Source: JBDTNQ01 sp039933635 (GTDB lineage Bacteria; Acidobacteriota; Vicinamibacteria; Vicinamibacterales; SCN-69-37). From it: a stretch of DNA of 57,780 nucleotides. The first letter of the stretch is position 1. Each line of letters starts with the position of its first letter. The stretch is from contig JBDTNQ010000012.1 of assembly GCA_039933635.1 (NCBI GenBank), positions 1 through 57,780 on the forward strand, in the 5' to 3' direction. The notes under the pieces are model-generated. The model had not been told where the DNA came from, made no database searches, and worked only from the letters and a program-made list of their open reading frames with translations. Made by a program: the position numbers and the translations under genes. Positions 43,916-52,346 of the stretch are shown piece after piece.

Positions 43916-44692
43916 ATGGGCGCCATGGGCACATCGGCGTCACTACAGGGCAAAGTCGCGCTCGTCACGGGCGCGTCGTCGGGAATTGGCGCCGCGGCGG
44001 CACTCGCGCTCGCGCGCGACGGCGCGCGCGTCGCGGTCGGGTATCACGGGAATGCGTCCGGAGCCGAGCGTGTCGTGCACGCGATCGAAGCCGCGGGCGG
44101 AGAGGCCATCGCGATTCAATCCGACGTGCGCACCGTCCCGGCCGTCCGGACGCTGGTCGATCGCGCCGTCGCGGCGCTCGGGCCGATTGACATTCTGGTC
44201 AACAACGCCGGGTCGCTGGTCAAGCGCGCCCCCCTGCTCGAACTCACCGAAGAGATCTGGGACGACATCCAGGCGCTCAATCTGAAAAGCGCCGTGTTCT
44301 GCACGCAGGCGGTGGCAGCGGCGATGATCGCGCGGAAGTCCGGCGCCATCATCAACGTCGTCTCCATCGCCGGTCACAACGGCGGCGGCCCCGGGGCGTC
44401 CGCCTACGCTGTGGCCAAAGGCGGATTGACGACGTTCACGAAGGCGGTGGCGAAGGAGCTCGCACCGCACGGCATCCGCGTGAACGCCGTCGCCCCCGGC
44501 GTGATCGACACACCTTTCCACGAACGATTTTCCACGGCGGAGATGATGCAGAACTTCGTGCGAGCGATCCCGGCCGGACGCGTCGGCACGTCAGCGGAGT
44601 GCGCCGAGGCCATCGCCTTCCTCGCATCGAACGCCAGTTCGTTCATCATCGGCGAGACGATCGATGTGAACGGTGGACAGTTGATGCGGTAG
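43916..44692 (+). CDS. Short-chain dehydrogenase/reductase
   Basis: 258 aa. Classical SDR signatures: TGASSGIGAA cofactor motif, NNAGS, catalytic Ser in VVSIAG, and Tyr-x3-Lys in SAYAVAKGG. C-terminal VNGGQLM is typical of the FabG-like group. Probably NAD(P)-linked oxidation or reduction of a sugar or sugar acid in this neighbourhood; fatty-acid use cannot be excluded. Starts at 43916 or 43925 are both possible, with no strong ribosome site. Divergent from the epimerase gene by 123 bp. Confidence 0.9.
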   Translation: MGAMGTSASLQGKVALVTGASSGIGAAAALALARDGARVAVGYHGNASGAERVVHAIEAAGGEAIAIQSDVRTVPAVRTLVDRAVAALGPIDILVNNAGSLVKRAPLLELTEEIWDDIQALNLKSAVFCTQAVAAAMIARKSGAIINVVSIAGHNGGGPGASAYAVAKGGLTTFTKAVAKELAPHGIRVNAVAPGVIDTPFHERFSTAEMMQNFVRAIPAGRVGTSAECAEAIAFLASNASSFIIGETIDVNGGQLMR

Positions 44693-44793
44693 ACCTTCGG
44701 GATCCGCGGCCCGGGCCTGCAGTCCGCGGGCTGGGCCCGTGCCGCACGGCGGCGCGACCTTTCAGACAGGCCCGGCGTGAGGTTTTTCATATA

Positions 44794-44822
44794 CCGTGTC
44801 ATTTTTCCTATTCACGACACGG
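44794..44822. promoter_or_regulatory. Inverted repeat in an AT-rich upstream region
   Basis: CCGTGTC (44794-44800), 15-nt AT-rich spacer, GACACGG (44816-44822): a perfect 7-bp inverted repeat about 100 bp before the isomerase start and 100 bp after the SDR stop. The spacer and flanks are AT-rich against a GC-rich background, as expected of a promoter with an operator. It could equally be a weak terminator of the SDR gene. Confidence 0.35.
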
Positions 44823-44919
44823 CCGGACTCGCACATGATGATGTCATCACCAGCAGGTTGTGATCGGCCGGCGCTCACCAATCACAGGATGGGGCCCGCG
44901 ATGCGACCAGGAGGCTCAC

Positions 44920-46020
44920 ATGTCCCCGGCCCTGACCCGAAGAGATTTCCTCGCGACGAGCGCGACCGCCGCGGCGGCGCTGGCGTTGCCGGCTTGGGCG
45001 TCCGCCGCCCAGACGACGCCGACGAAGATGTTCATCTCGCTGAACGGCAGCGTCTCACCCCGCGTCGGCCCGTGGCCCGACGCGGCGCGACTGGCTGCCC
45101 GCCTCGGCTACGGCGGCATCGACTGGGGCTTCGCCCCTGTCAAGGCTGCCGGTGTGGATGCGACGAAGGCGCTGTTCGCCGAACTCAAGATCAGGCCGAC
45201 GATCGTCAATCTTCCGGTGCAGCAACCGTTCGCCGGTGACGACGCCGCCTTCAAGGAAAAGCTCGGCCCCCTGGCCGACGATGCGGCGCTGGCGGCCGCC
45301 ATTGGATGCGAGCGGATGATGCTGGTGCTGTCTGCCACCGCTCCGCTGCCCAAGGACGAATACCGGAAGATCGTCCGAGACCGCTTGGCAGCGATCGGCG
45401 AGGTCCTGCAGAAATCGAACATCCGTCTGGGCCTCGAGTTCCTCGGACCGGCGTACATGCACTCGCCGAATCCGCCTCCCCCAGCGAACCCGCCGCCCGC
45501 TCCACCGACGGCCGCGGCAGCCTCACCAGCGGCTCCTGGCGCACCGACTGCGGTTCCAGGTCCTGGTGCGCCTCAGGGCGCGAACGCCGGCGGACGCCAG
45601 GGCGGACGCGGGCCGGCCGGCCCGCGGATTCCGTTCATCTGGACGCTGCCGGAAACGGTCGCGCTCGCCCGGGACAGCGCGCCGAACGTCGGCGCCGTCC
45701 TCGACATCTGGCACTGGCACCACTCGGGCGGCACCATCGCTGACATCCTCGCCACCGACAAGGCGCGTATCGTGCACGTGCACCTGTCCGATGCGAAGGC
45801 GATGGCGCCCGACGATGTGCGCGACAACATGCGCGTGATGCCCGGCGAAGGCATCATCGACATCGTCGGCTTCTTCCAGGCGCTGCAGAAGATCGGCTAC
45901 GCCGGTGGCGTGTCGCCGGAACCGCTGGGCCGCATTCCGATGGACATGTCCACGGAAGACGCCGCCAGGCTCGGTTACGACACGGCGTTCGCGGTGATGA
46001 AGAAGGCGGGAGTGATCTAG
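44920..46020 (+). CDS. Tat-exported TIM-barrel sugar isomerase/epimerase-family protein with proline-rich insertion
   Basis: 366 aa. Tat leader LTRRDFLATSATAAAALALPAWASA. The barrel parts are MFISLNGSVSP, YGGIDWGFAPV, LGLEFLGP, GAVLDIWHWHHSGG, RIVHVHLSDAKAM and EGIIDIVGFFQAL, with metal-type Asp/His/Glu. Residues about 181-237 (45460-45631) are a Pro/Ala/Gly-rich insertion between two barrel strands. A second, distinct member of the same family as the gene at 22426. ATG 44920 has AGGAGG 6 nt upstream. Confidence 0.88.
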   Translation: MSPALTRRDFLATSATAAAALALPAWASAAQTTPTKMFISLNGSVSPRVGPWPDAARLAARLGYGGIDWGFAPVKAAGVDATKALFAELKIRPTIVNLPVQQPFAGDDAAFKEKLGPLADDAALAAAIGCERMMLVLSATAPLPKDEYRKIVRDRLAAIGEVLQKSNIRLGLEFLGPAYMHSPNPPPPANPPPAPPTAAAASPAAPGAPTAVPGPGAPQGANAGGRQGGRGPAGPRIPFIWTLPETVALARDSAPNVGAVLDIWHWHHSGGTIADILATDKARIVHVHLSDAKAMAPDDVRDNMRVMPGEGIIDIVGFFQALQKIGYAGGVSPEPLGRIPMDMSTEDAARLGYDTAFAVMKKAGVI

Positions 46021-46061
46021 CGCAGCTCGACGTTCCGAGTGCGGACTCTTCGGTGAGATAG

Positions 46062-46094
46062 CAAGGGCGGGCGCTGAAAAGCGACCCGCCCTTG
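46062..46094. terminator. Hairpin between convergent genes
   Basis: CAAGGGCGGG (46062-46071) pairs with CCCGCCCTTG (46085-46094); an inner CGCT/AGCG stem closes on GAAA, with a single unpaired A. It sits 41 nt after the isomerase stop and 10 nt beyond the convergent TonB-receptor stop. A clear strong stem, but no long T-tract on either side, so termination would be of the tract-less type. Confidence 0.55.
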
Positions 46095-46104
46095 TTGCGT
46101 GTGG

Positions 46105-49100
46105 TTAGAACCCGAACCGGACCTGTACCTGCATGGAGCGCATCGACTGCGCCCCATTCACGGCGCCGAAGCCGGCGTTCCGCGGCTGCAACCGCGCCGG
46201 ATCGAGCGAACCATCGGCCAGGAATTGAGAGTTGGTCAAGCCCTGGCTGGTGGGGCTCGTCATCTGCATCGTCGACTGGCGCCCGCTGTAGACGACCACG
46301 TTGAGCGCGTTGAAGGCATCCGCCCGCACCTGGAACGTGCGAGCGCCACCCAGTCGGAACGTCCGCTGGACGGTGAGGTCGAGCGTGTGATCGGGGCAGC
46401 CCCCCATCGTGTTGAGGCCGGATTCGAGGCCGTTGCTCCCGGGTAACGGGCCCGCGAAGCTCGACGTCGTGAACTGTCTGTATTGGTCGCCAGAACAGCC
46501 GCTGCCGGTGGCGCCGGTGATGACCGTGCGGGCCGCGTAGTTGGGCGACCCCGTCAGGTTCACGTTCGCGCCGCCATTGGCGTACTGATAACCGATGTCA
46601 TACCGGTTCGCCGAGCCGGCCGTCAGGATCCCCGACAACTGCCAGTCGTTGGTCACGAGGCCGACCACCCGCTTCACGCCGGCCGCGTCGCTCCACACAT
46701 TCGGCAATGACCACACGAAGCTGCCCTTGATCAGGTGACGCCGCAGGCCGTTGTTGGAGAAGAGCTTCCGAGCCTCCGCCCAGGTCGGGTCGTCGACGTA
46801 GGTGCCATCCGGGTTGTGCTTGAGTCTTACACCCGTGTTCGCGTTCAGCGTATTGGTGCCGCGCTGGTCGAGTGTCAGCGTGTAGTTCAGGCCGAACTGC
46901 AGCCCGTCCCTGAACCGGCGATTGAACGACGTCTGAATCGAGTGGAACGTGGACCAGAACCGGTTGCTCTGCAGCCCGATCGCCCCGAATCCCTGGTACG
47001 GACGGAGCAGGTCCGTGCTGAACGCGCTCGATCCGTTACTCGCGGCGGCCAGCGTCGGATCCTGGTTGGCTGCGAGATACGCGGCGCCCAGATCCGGTGC
47101 GTTGATGTCGATCGACTGATTGAACGGGTTCATCAGGTCGTATCCATGTGACGCGACATAGGAGACGTCCAACGACGACGCCCAGGGCAACGACATCTGC
47201 ATGCCGGCGCTCCACTGGAGCGACACGGGTTGCGTGGCATCGTAGTTGAAGATCACGAGCGACGGCGGCGCCGTCGTGGCCAGTCCACCGCTGCCGAGCG
47301 ACTGCAGCGTGCCGAAACGCACGGTTGTCGCCACCGAATACGGCGGGTTGCCGATCTGGTTCGAGGTCATGTTGCCCTCGGGCCGATCGATGAACATGCC
47401 GAAGTTGCCGCGGAGGATCACCTTCTGATTGCCCATCAGGTCGTAGGCCGCGCCGACGCGTGGCGCCACGCGCAGGGACGGCCACACGTAGTTCTCCTTG
47501 GCGATCCCCTGCCCGGCCTGGATGACGCCGTTGGTCAGGTTGCCCGAGTTCGCCACGATGGTGCCAATCGCGAGTGCGCTGCCGGTGCCAAGCGACTGCC
47601 CCGTCTTTGGGTTGATCGCGACACGACTGGCTGAGGGACAGGGATTGGTGGCCACCAGACAGCCCGGCCGGTAGAGCACGGGCGCGGCCGCGGCGGACCA
47701 CTTGTCCAGGAAGAAGTTCGACGCCTGCTGTCGCGTATCGTACTGCGGCGTGGCGTGCGTGAACCGGAGGCCGTAGTCGAACGTGAGGCGTGAATTGAAC
47801 TTCCAGTTGTCCTGCGCGAACCACTCGATGTTCTTGTAGCGGTACTCGCCCTGCACGAACTTCGACTGCTGCAGGAACTGCGAAAAGACGCCGAGTGCCG
47901 CGTTCGAATAGCCGAATCCGGTATCGAGCGGATTGTTCGTATCGTTCTGGAAGTTCACCACTCCATTGAACGGACTGGCGCTGGACAGGTTGTTCTCCGC
48001 CTTGTACGCGCTGAAGTAGTAAAACCCGGCCTTCAACGTGTGCGGTCCGTGAAGCTTGGTCGCGCTCACGACCACGTTGTGCGTCCGATTCAGGTTCAGG
48101 AAGCCCGGATAGAGCTGACTTGGAGGCGCATTGGCGATGCGGCTGCCCCAGCTGAACGTTGGCGGCAGCATGATCCGGTTGTCGACCAGCATCGGGCTGT
48201 TGATGGCCTGCAGCACCGAGTAGTTGTACAGGCTGGTGTCAATCAGGCCGGCATCGGGAAACAGGAGGGGAAAGTCGCAGAGTCCCACATTGCAGCGATT
48301 GGACGCCGGGCTGATGATCGGCGTTCCGAGCTGGTTCTGGATGTATCCGTATGTCGCCTCGAGGAAGGTCGTCGGGTTGACCGTGTAGTTGACCGTCGTC
48401 GAGGGCTGATAGATGAACGGGTACTTCTGCAGCGTGTCGTTGAATCCTGGGATCGAGCCGGCTGTCGGCTTGACCGTGCCGATCTGCCCCGTGTACTTCG
48501 CGGTGAAGCGGAGGTTCGTCGACGCCTGGTAGTCCACGCGCCCGGTCGGCTGCTGCGTCAGGCGGCTGTCGAGCGGCGCCTTCACTTCATAGTTGAAGTT
48601 CAGACCCGTGATGTTGGGGTCGGGCCACAGATTGAGGATGTTCAGCCCGACGGGGTAGAGCCGGTTCTTCGGGATCCGGCCGACCACGCCGCCGTCCTTG
48701 AAGCACGCCGTCTGGTTGCTCGCGGAGCAGGCGCCGGCAAGGAGCGGATCCTTGATGAACGGAAACGGCGCGCCGTTGTTGTCGGTGGTCTGTGAGAAGT
48801 CCCCCTGCCGTTCGAGCAGCGTTGGCACACGGAAATCGGACACCGCGCCACCGCTGGTCCGCGGCCGCATTTCATGGGAGTAGAAGAAAAACAGTTTGTT
48901 GTTGCCGCCCGGCTTCCCCACCGGGCCTCCCACGGTGAAGCCGTAGTCCTTCTGCACGGACCGGCTCTTGGCGATGCCATTCTTCTGGTTGGCCCAGCTG
49001 TTGGTGTCCCACTTCGAATTGCGCAGCACGTCATAGACGGACCCATGAAAGCGGTTGCTGCCGCTCTTGGTGACGGCGGTGATCTGCGCGCCGCTCGCGC

Positions 49101-49770
49101 GGCCGTACTCCGCCTGATATCCGGATGTGAGGACCTTCACTTCGGCGATCGCCTCGACGTTGGTCTGCAGCATCTGGCCGTTGTTGCCGGTGTCCATGAT
49201 CGCCACGCCGTCCAGCATGACGTTGCTGTTGTTCGCGCCCGGGCTGCCGAGACGCTGTCCGTTGACGATGCCCGGCGAAAGCGCGGTGAGCGTGGACCAG
49301 TTGCGGCCGGAGATGGGCAGACTCTCGACGGCTTGTCTCGAAACGGCGAACGACCGTTCGCCACTCTGGGCCTGAAGCAGCGGGGCCTCATCGGAGACGG
49401 TCACCACCTCGTTCAGCCCGCCGATGTCCACCGTGATCGTGCCGACCACCACGCGGTCGCCAGGACTCACGCCGACGTTTGCGCGCTCCACCGTCTTGAA
49501 CCCGCTCATGGTTACCTTGACGGTATAGGTATCGCCGGGCACGTTCGGAAACGTGAAATCGCCGGCCTGATTGGTGACGACGTTACTCGTCGTGCCACGA
49601 GTCGCGCTGATCAGCGCCACCGTGGCGCCTGGCATGACGCCGCCCTGGGCGTCCTTCACGGTGCCGGCCACGGTGCCCGTCGCGATCTGGGCCACGGCCA
49701 CGTGCGCGCCGCACAACACCCAGATCGCCGCCACGGCGGCCCGCATCCACCTTCGTCGGTTTTGCTTCAT
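46105..49770 (-). CDS. TonB-dependent receptor, Oar-like, with N-terminal regulatory domain
   Basis: 1221 aa. Signal peptide (AAVAAIWVLCGAHVAVAQ), carboxypeptidase-regulatory-like beta domain (ATGTVAGTVKDAQGGVMPGATV, about 30-115), plug domain (SFAVSRQAVESLPISGRNWS, VMLDGVAIMDTG, YQAEYGRASGAQITAVTKSG), long barrel, and aromatic C-terminus RFGF typical of outer-membrane proteins. Imports an unknown ligand across the outer membrane using TonB energy. ATG 49770 follows GGAGGACG; its start is 26 bp from the PTS fusion stop, so it is probably the third gene of the PTS operon. Confidence 0.92.
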   Translation of the reverse strand: MKQNRRRWMRAAVAAIWVLCGAHVAVAQIATGTVAGTVKDAQGGVMPGATVALISATRGTTSNVVTNQAGDFTFPNVPGDTYTVKVTMSGFKTVERANVGVSPGDRVVVGTITVDIGGLNEVVTVSDEAPLLQAQSGERSFAVSRQAVESLPISGRNWSTLTALSPGIVNGQRLGSPGANNSNVMLDGVAIMDTGNNGQMLQTNVEAIAEVKVLTSGYQAEYGRASGAQITAVTKSGSNRFHGSVYDVLRNSKWDTNSWANQKNGIAKSRSVQKDYGFTVGGPVGKPGGNNKLFFFYSHEMRPRTSGGAVSDFRVPTLLERQGDFSQTTDNNGAPFPFIKDPLLAGACSASNQTACFKDGGVVGRIPKNRLYPVGLNILNLWPDPNITGLNFNYEVKAPLDSRLTQQPTGRVDYQASTNLRFTAKYTGQIGTVKPTAGSIPGFNDTLQKYPFIYQPSTTVNYTVNPTTFLEATYGYIQNQLGTPIISPASNRCNVGLCDFPLLFPDAGLIDTSLYNYSVLQAINSPMLVDNRIMLPPTFSWGSRIANAPPSQLYPGFLNLNRTHNVVVSATKLHGPHTLKAGFYYFSAYKAENNLSSASPFNGVVNFQNDTNNPLDTGFGYSNAALGVFSQFLQQSKFVQGEYRYKNIEWFAQDNWKFNSRLTFDYGLRFTHATPQYDTRQQASNFFLDKWSAAAAPVLYRPGCLVATNPCPSASRVAINPKTGQSLGTGSALAIGTIVANSGNLTNGVIQAGQGIAKENYVWPSLRVAPRVGAAYDLMGNQKVILRGNFGMFIDRPEGNMTSNQIGNPPYSVATTVRFGTLQSLGSGGLATTAPPSLVIFNYDATQPVSLQWSAGMQMSLPWASSLDVSYVASHGYDLMNPFNQSIDINAPDLGAAYLAANQDPTLAAASNGSSAFSTDLLRPYQGFGAIGLQSNRFWSTFHSIQTSFNRRFRDGLQFGLNYTLTLDQRGTNTLNANTGVRLKHNPDGTYVDDPTWAEARKLFSNNGLRRHLIKGSFVWSLPNVWSDAAGVKRVVGLVTNDWQLSGILTAGSANRYDIGYQYANGGANVNLTGSPNYAARTVITGATGSGCSGDQYRQFTTSSFAGPLPGSNGLESGLNTMGGCPDHTLDLTVQRTFRLGGARTFQVRADAFNALNVVVYSGRQSTMQMTSPTSQGLTNSQFLADGSLDPARLQPRNAGFGAVNGAQSMRSMQVQVRFGF

Positions 49771-49796
49771 CACATCGTCCTCCAAGAACACCGCGC

Positions 49797-52334
49797 CTAC
49801 AACACCATCTGCAATCCGTCCGTCAGCTGATCGATCACCCGCCTCGGATCGTCCGCGCGCAGCAGGTGGGCTCGGAACTCCGCGTCCATCAACTTGCGCG
49901 CCAGCCGCGAGAACACCTGCATGTGCGCGCCGTCAGGGCTCGTCTCGCGCGTCGCCAGCAGAAACACCATTCGCACCGGCTGCCCGTCCAGGGCGCCCCA
50001 GTCCACCGGTGACTGCAGCTTGAGAATGCCAATCGAGTCGCTCGTCACGGCGTCCGTCCGGCAGTGCGGCACCGCGATGCCGTCGCCGACGCCGGTCGCG
50101 TACTGCGCCTCGCGGCGCCACACGGCGTCCTCCATCGAACACGGATCGTCGGTGCGACCCGCGGCGAAAAACACGTCGACCAGCGTGCGGATCGCCTCTT
50201 CCTTCGTGCCGCACGATCCGTCGAACCGCACGATCTCCGGATCGAGCAGTGCCCGCGGCCGGTCGAGGACGCGCGCGTGGTCGAGCAACGCCTCGACCTC
50301 CTCGGCGCTCCCGCACGCCGTCGCCGCCGCCAGCCGCTCCGTGCAGTCGGCCGCCGAGAGCCTCGCGATGCGCGCTTTCAACGCGGGGATCTGCTGACTC
50401 GCCGCGCTGATTTCGTCGAGCCCGAGGCCGACCAGCAGCGGCAGCCACCGGATGTCGCCCGCCATCTCCCCGCAGAGGCCGACCCAGCGCCCGCGCGCAC
50501 GAACCTCATCCACGATCTGCTTCAGGAACTTCAGAAATCCGGGATGCGACACGCTCGCGAGCGGCGCCACCCGCGCGTTGCCGCGATCGGCTGCGAAGAA
50601 GTACTGGCAGAGGTCGTTCGTCCCGATGCTGAAGAAGTCCACCTCGTCGCACAGGCGATCGAGGACGAACGACACCGCCGGGACCTCGAGCATGATGCCG
50701 ATGGGCATGTCACGATCGAACGACACCCGATCGACGGCGAGTTCGTCCTGCACGTGTGCCACCTGGGCCTTGACCCACAGCACCTCCTCGATCGAGGACA
50801 CCATCGGCACGAGCAGCTGCACGGGTCCGGTGGCCGACGCCCGCACGATCGCGCGCAACTGCGTGCGGACGATCTCCTGATGTTCCACGTAGGCACGGAC
50901 GCCGCGGCACCCAAGAAAGGGGTTGGCCTCCGCCGGCCGCGGCAGGGCCGCCACCGGCTTGTCACCGCCGAAATCCAGCGTCCGGATGATCACCGGCCGG
51001 CCCTGCATCACGCGCACAGCCTCGGCATAGATCGCGTATTGCGCGTCTTCCGATGGCACTTCGTGCGCGCGGAGACACAGCAGTTCCGTCCGGAACAAGC
51101 CGATACCATCCGCCCCGCTGCGGCGCGCGCCGTCCAATTCCTCCATCGACGAGACGTTGGCGCCGACCTCCAGCCCACGTCCGTCCGCCGTCGTCACGGG
51201 TCCCATCGCCGCGCGCGCAGCCACGCCCTCACGCGCGCGCCGCCGTTTCAGCTCCCGTGCGTAGAACTCGCGCGCGCTGTCGGTCAGCTGCGCGACCGCC
51301 AGGCCCCGGTGCCCATCGACAACGACGTCCTCGCCCGCGACCAGGAGGCGTCGCGCCTGCGGGATGCCGACGACCATCGGAATGCCCAGGGCGCGCGCGA
51401 GGATGACCGTGTGTGACGTGGTGCCGGCCGTCTCGAGCACGATGCCGCTGATCCAGCGGCGGTCGAGATCGAGGAGTGCCTGCGGCGTCATCGTCTCGGC
51501 CACCATCACCGACGGCGCGGCAAGCGGGACTGTGGTCCGCGCCATCCGCGATCCGCACGCCTCGTCGAGCAACTGGACGCAGATGCCCTGGATGTCGGCC
51601 ACACGTTCGCGCACTGTCGGCGTGCCCGCGCCGCCGAGCGCCCCGGTAAAGTGCGCGGCGCCATCCACAATCGCCTGCGGCGCCGACCGGCCGCGCCCAA
51701 TCGCCGCGAACAGCGTCTCGAGCAGCAGCGGGTCGGTCACGATGGCGACATGGGCGGCAAGGATGGCGGCCTCAGCCGCGGATGCCCGGTGGCCCAACCG
51801 CGCCACGAGGCGGGTCCGAACGGTGTGGATGGCCTGCGTAACGCGCTGGCGCTCGACTTGTGGATCGATCGGTGCCACATCGTCGGCGTCGTTGGCATCG
51901 ACGTCGTCACTCGCGCAGGCGGCGACGGGGGCCGCGACCACGCGCCCGGTGCCGACGCCCGGACTCACAGCCAGGCCGCGCCACCAGCTCGCGCCGGAGG
52001 TCTCGAGTGGACGCGGCAACACCCGCGCGGCCTCGGTGGCGACCGGCGTCGGCGGATCCTCATAGCCCGGGAGCTCGGACTGCAGAAAGGCCTGGAGCGC
52101 CTCGCGCGCAGCCGCTTCGTCGCGACCGTCGACCCGCACGACGCACGCGTCACCGGCGCCGACGTCCGCGGTCAGTACCGCGAGCACGCTCTTCACGTCA
52201 GCGGTCACGCCAGTGCGCGCGTTCGTCACCACACAGGCGGCATCGAACCTGCGCGCGATTTCAGCGAGCCGGCTGGCGGGCCGCGCGTGCAGTCCGCTGG
52301 CAAGCGGACAGGTGAACGGGAGATCGAGCGCCAC
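49797..52334 (-). CDS. PTS multiphosphoryl transfer protein, HPr-EI-EIIA(Fru) fusion
   Basis: 845 aa. HPr domain at 1-90 with GLHARPAS (His16) and KSVLAVLTADVG near the Ser46 region. Enzyme I at about 115-690, active His308 in TAGTTSHTVILARA, PEP-binding ends. EIIA of the fructose type at about 695-845, phospho-His757 in GIAVPHC. It passes phosphate from PEP through EI, HPr and EIIA to the EIIB in the next protein. Domain order matches the FryA/PtsA type. 12 bp downstream of the EIICB gene; no 1-phosphofructokinase gene is near. Confidence 0.93.
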   Translation of the reverse strand: MALDLPFTCPLASGLHARPASRLAEIARRFDAACVVTNARTGVTADVKSVLAVLTADVGAGDACVVRVDGRDEAAAREALQAFLQSELPGYEDPPTPVATEAARVLPRPLETSGASWWRGLAVSPGVGTGRVVAAPVAACASDDVDANDADDVAPIDPQVERQRVTQAIHTVRTRLVARLGHRASAAEAAILAAHVAIVTDPLLLETLFAAIGRGRSAPQAIVDGAAHFTGALGGAGTPTVRERVADIQGICVQLLDEACGSRMARTTVPLAAPSVMVAETMTPQALLDLDRRWISGIVLETAGTTSHTVILARALGIPMVVGIPQARRLLVAGEDVVVDGHRGLAVAQLTDSAREFYARELKRRRAREGVAARAAMGPVTTADGRGLEVGANVSSMEELDGARRSGADGIGLFRTELLCLRAHEVPSEDAQYAIYAEAVRVMQGRPVIIRTLDFGGDKPVAALPRPAEANPFLGCRGVRAYVEHQEIVRTQLRAIVRASATGPVQLLVPMVSSIEEVLWVKAQVAHVQDELAVDRVSFDRDMPIGIMLEVPAVSFVLDRLCDEVDFFSIGTNDLCQYFFAADRGNARVAPLASVSHPGFLKFLKQIVDEVRARGRWVGLCGEMAGDIRWLPLLVGLGLDEISAASQQIPALKARIARLSAADCTERLAAATACGSAEEVEALLDHARVLDRPRALLDPEIVRFDGSCGTKEEAIRTLVDVFFAAGRTDDPCSMEDAVWRREAQYATGVGDGIAVPHCRTDAVTSDSIGILKLQSPVDWGALDGQPVRMVFLLATRETSPDGAHMQVFSRLARKLMDAEFRAHLLRADDPRRVIDQLTDGLQMVL

Positions 52335-52346
52335 GGGACTGTGCCG

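Noticed and set aside
44703..44735. Possible fifth palindrome copy after the SDR gene
   Set aside because: It has CCCGGGCCTGCAGTCCGCGGG-like symmetry but lacks the GGACCT/AGGTCC core and shows several mismatches; too diverged to include.
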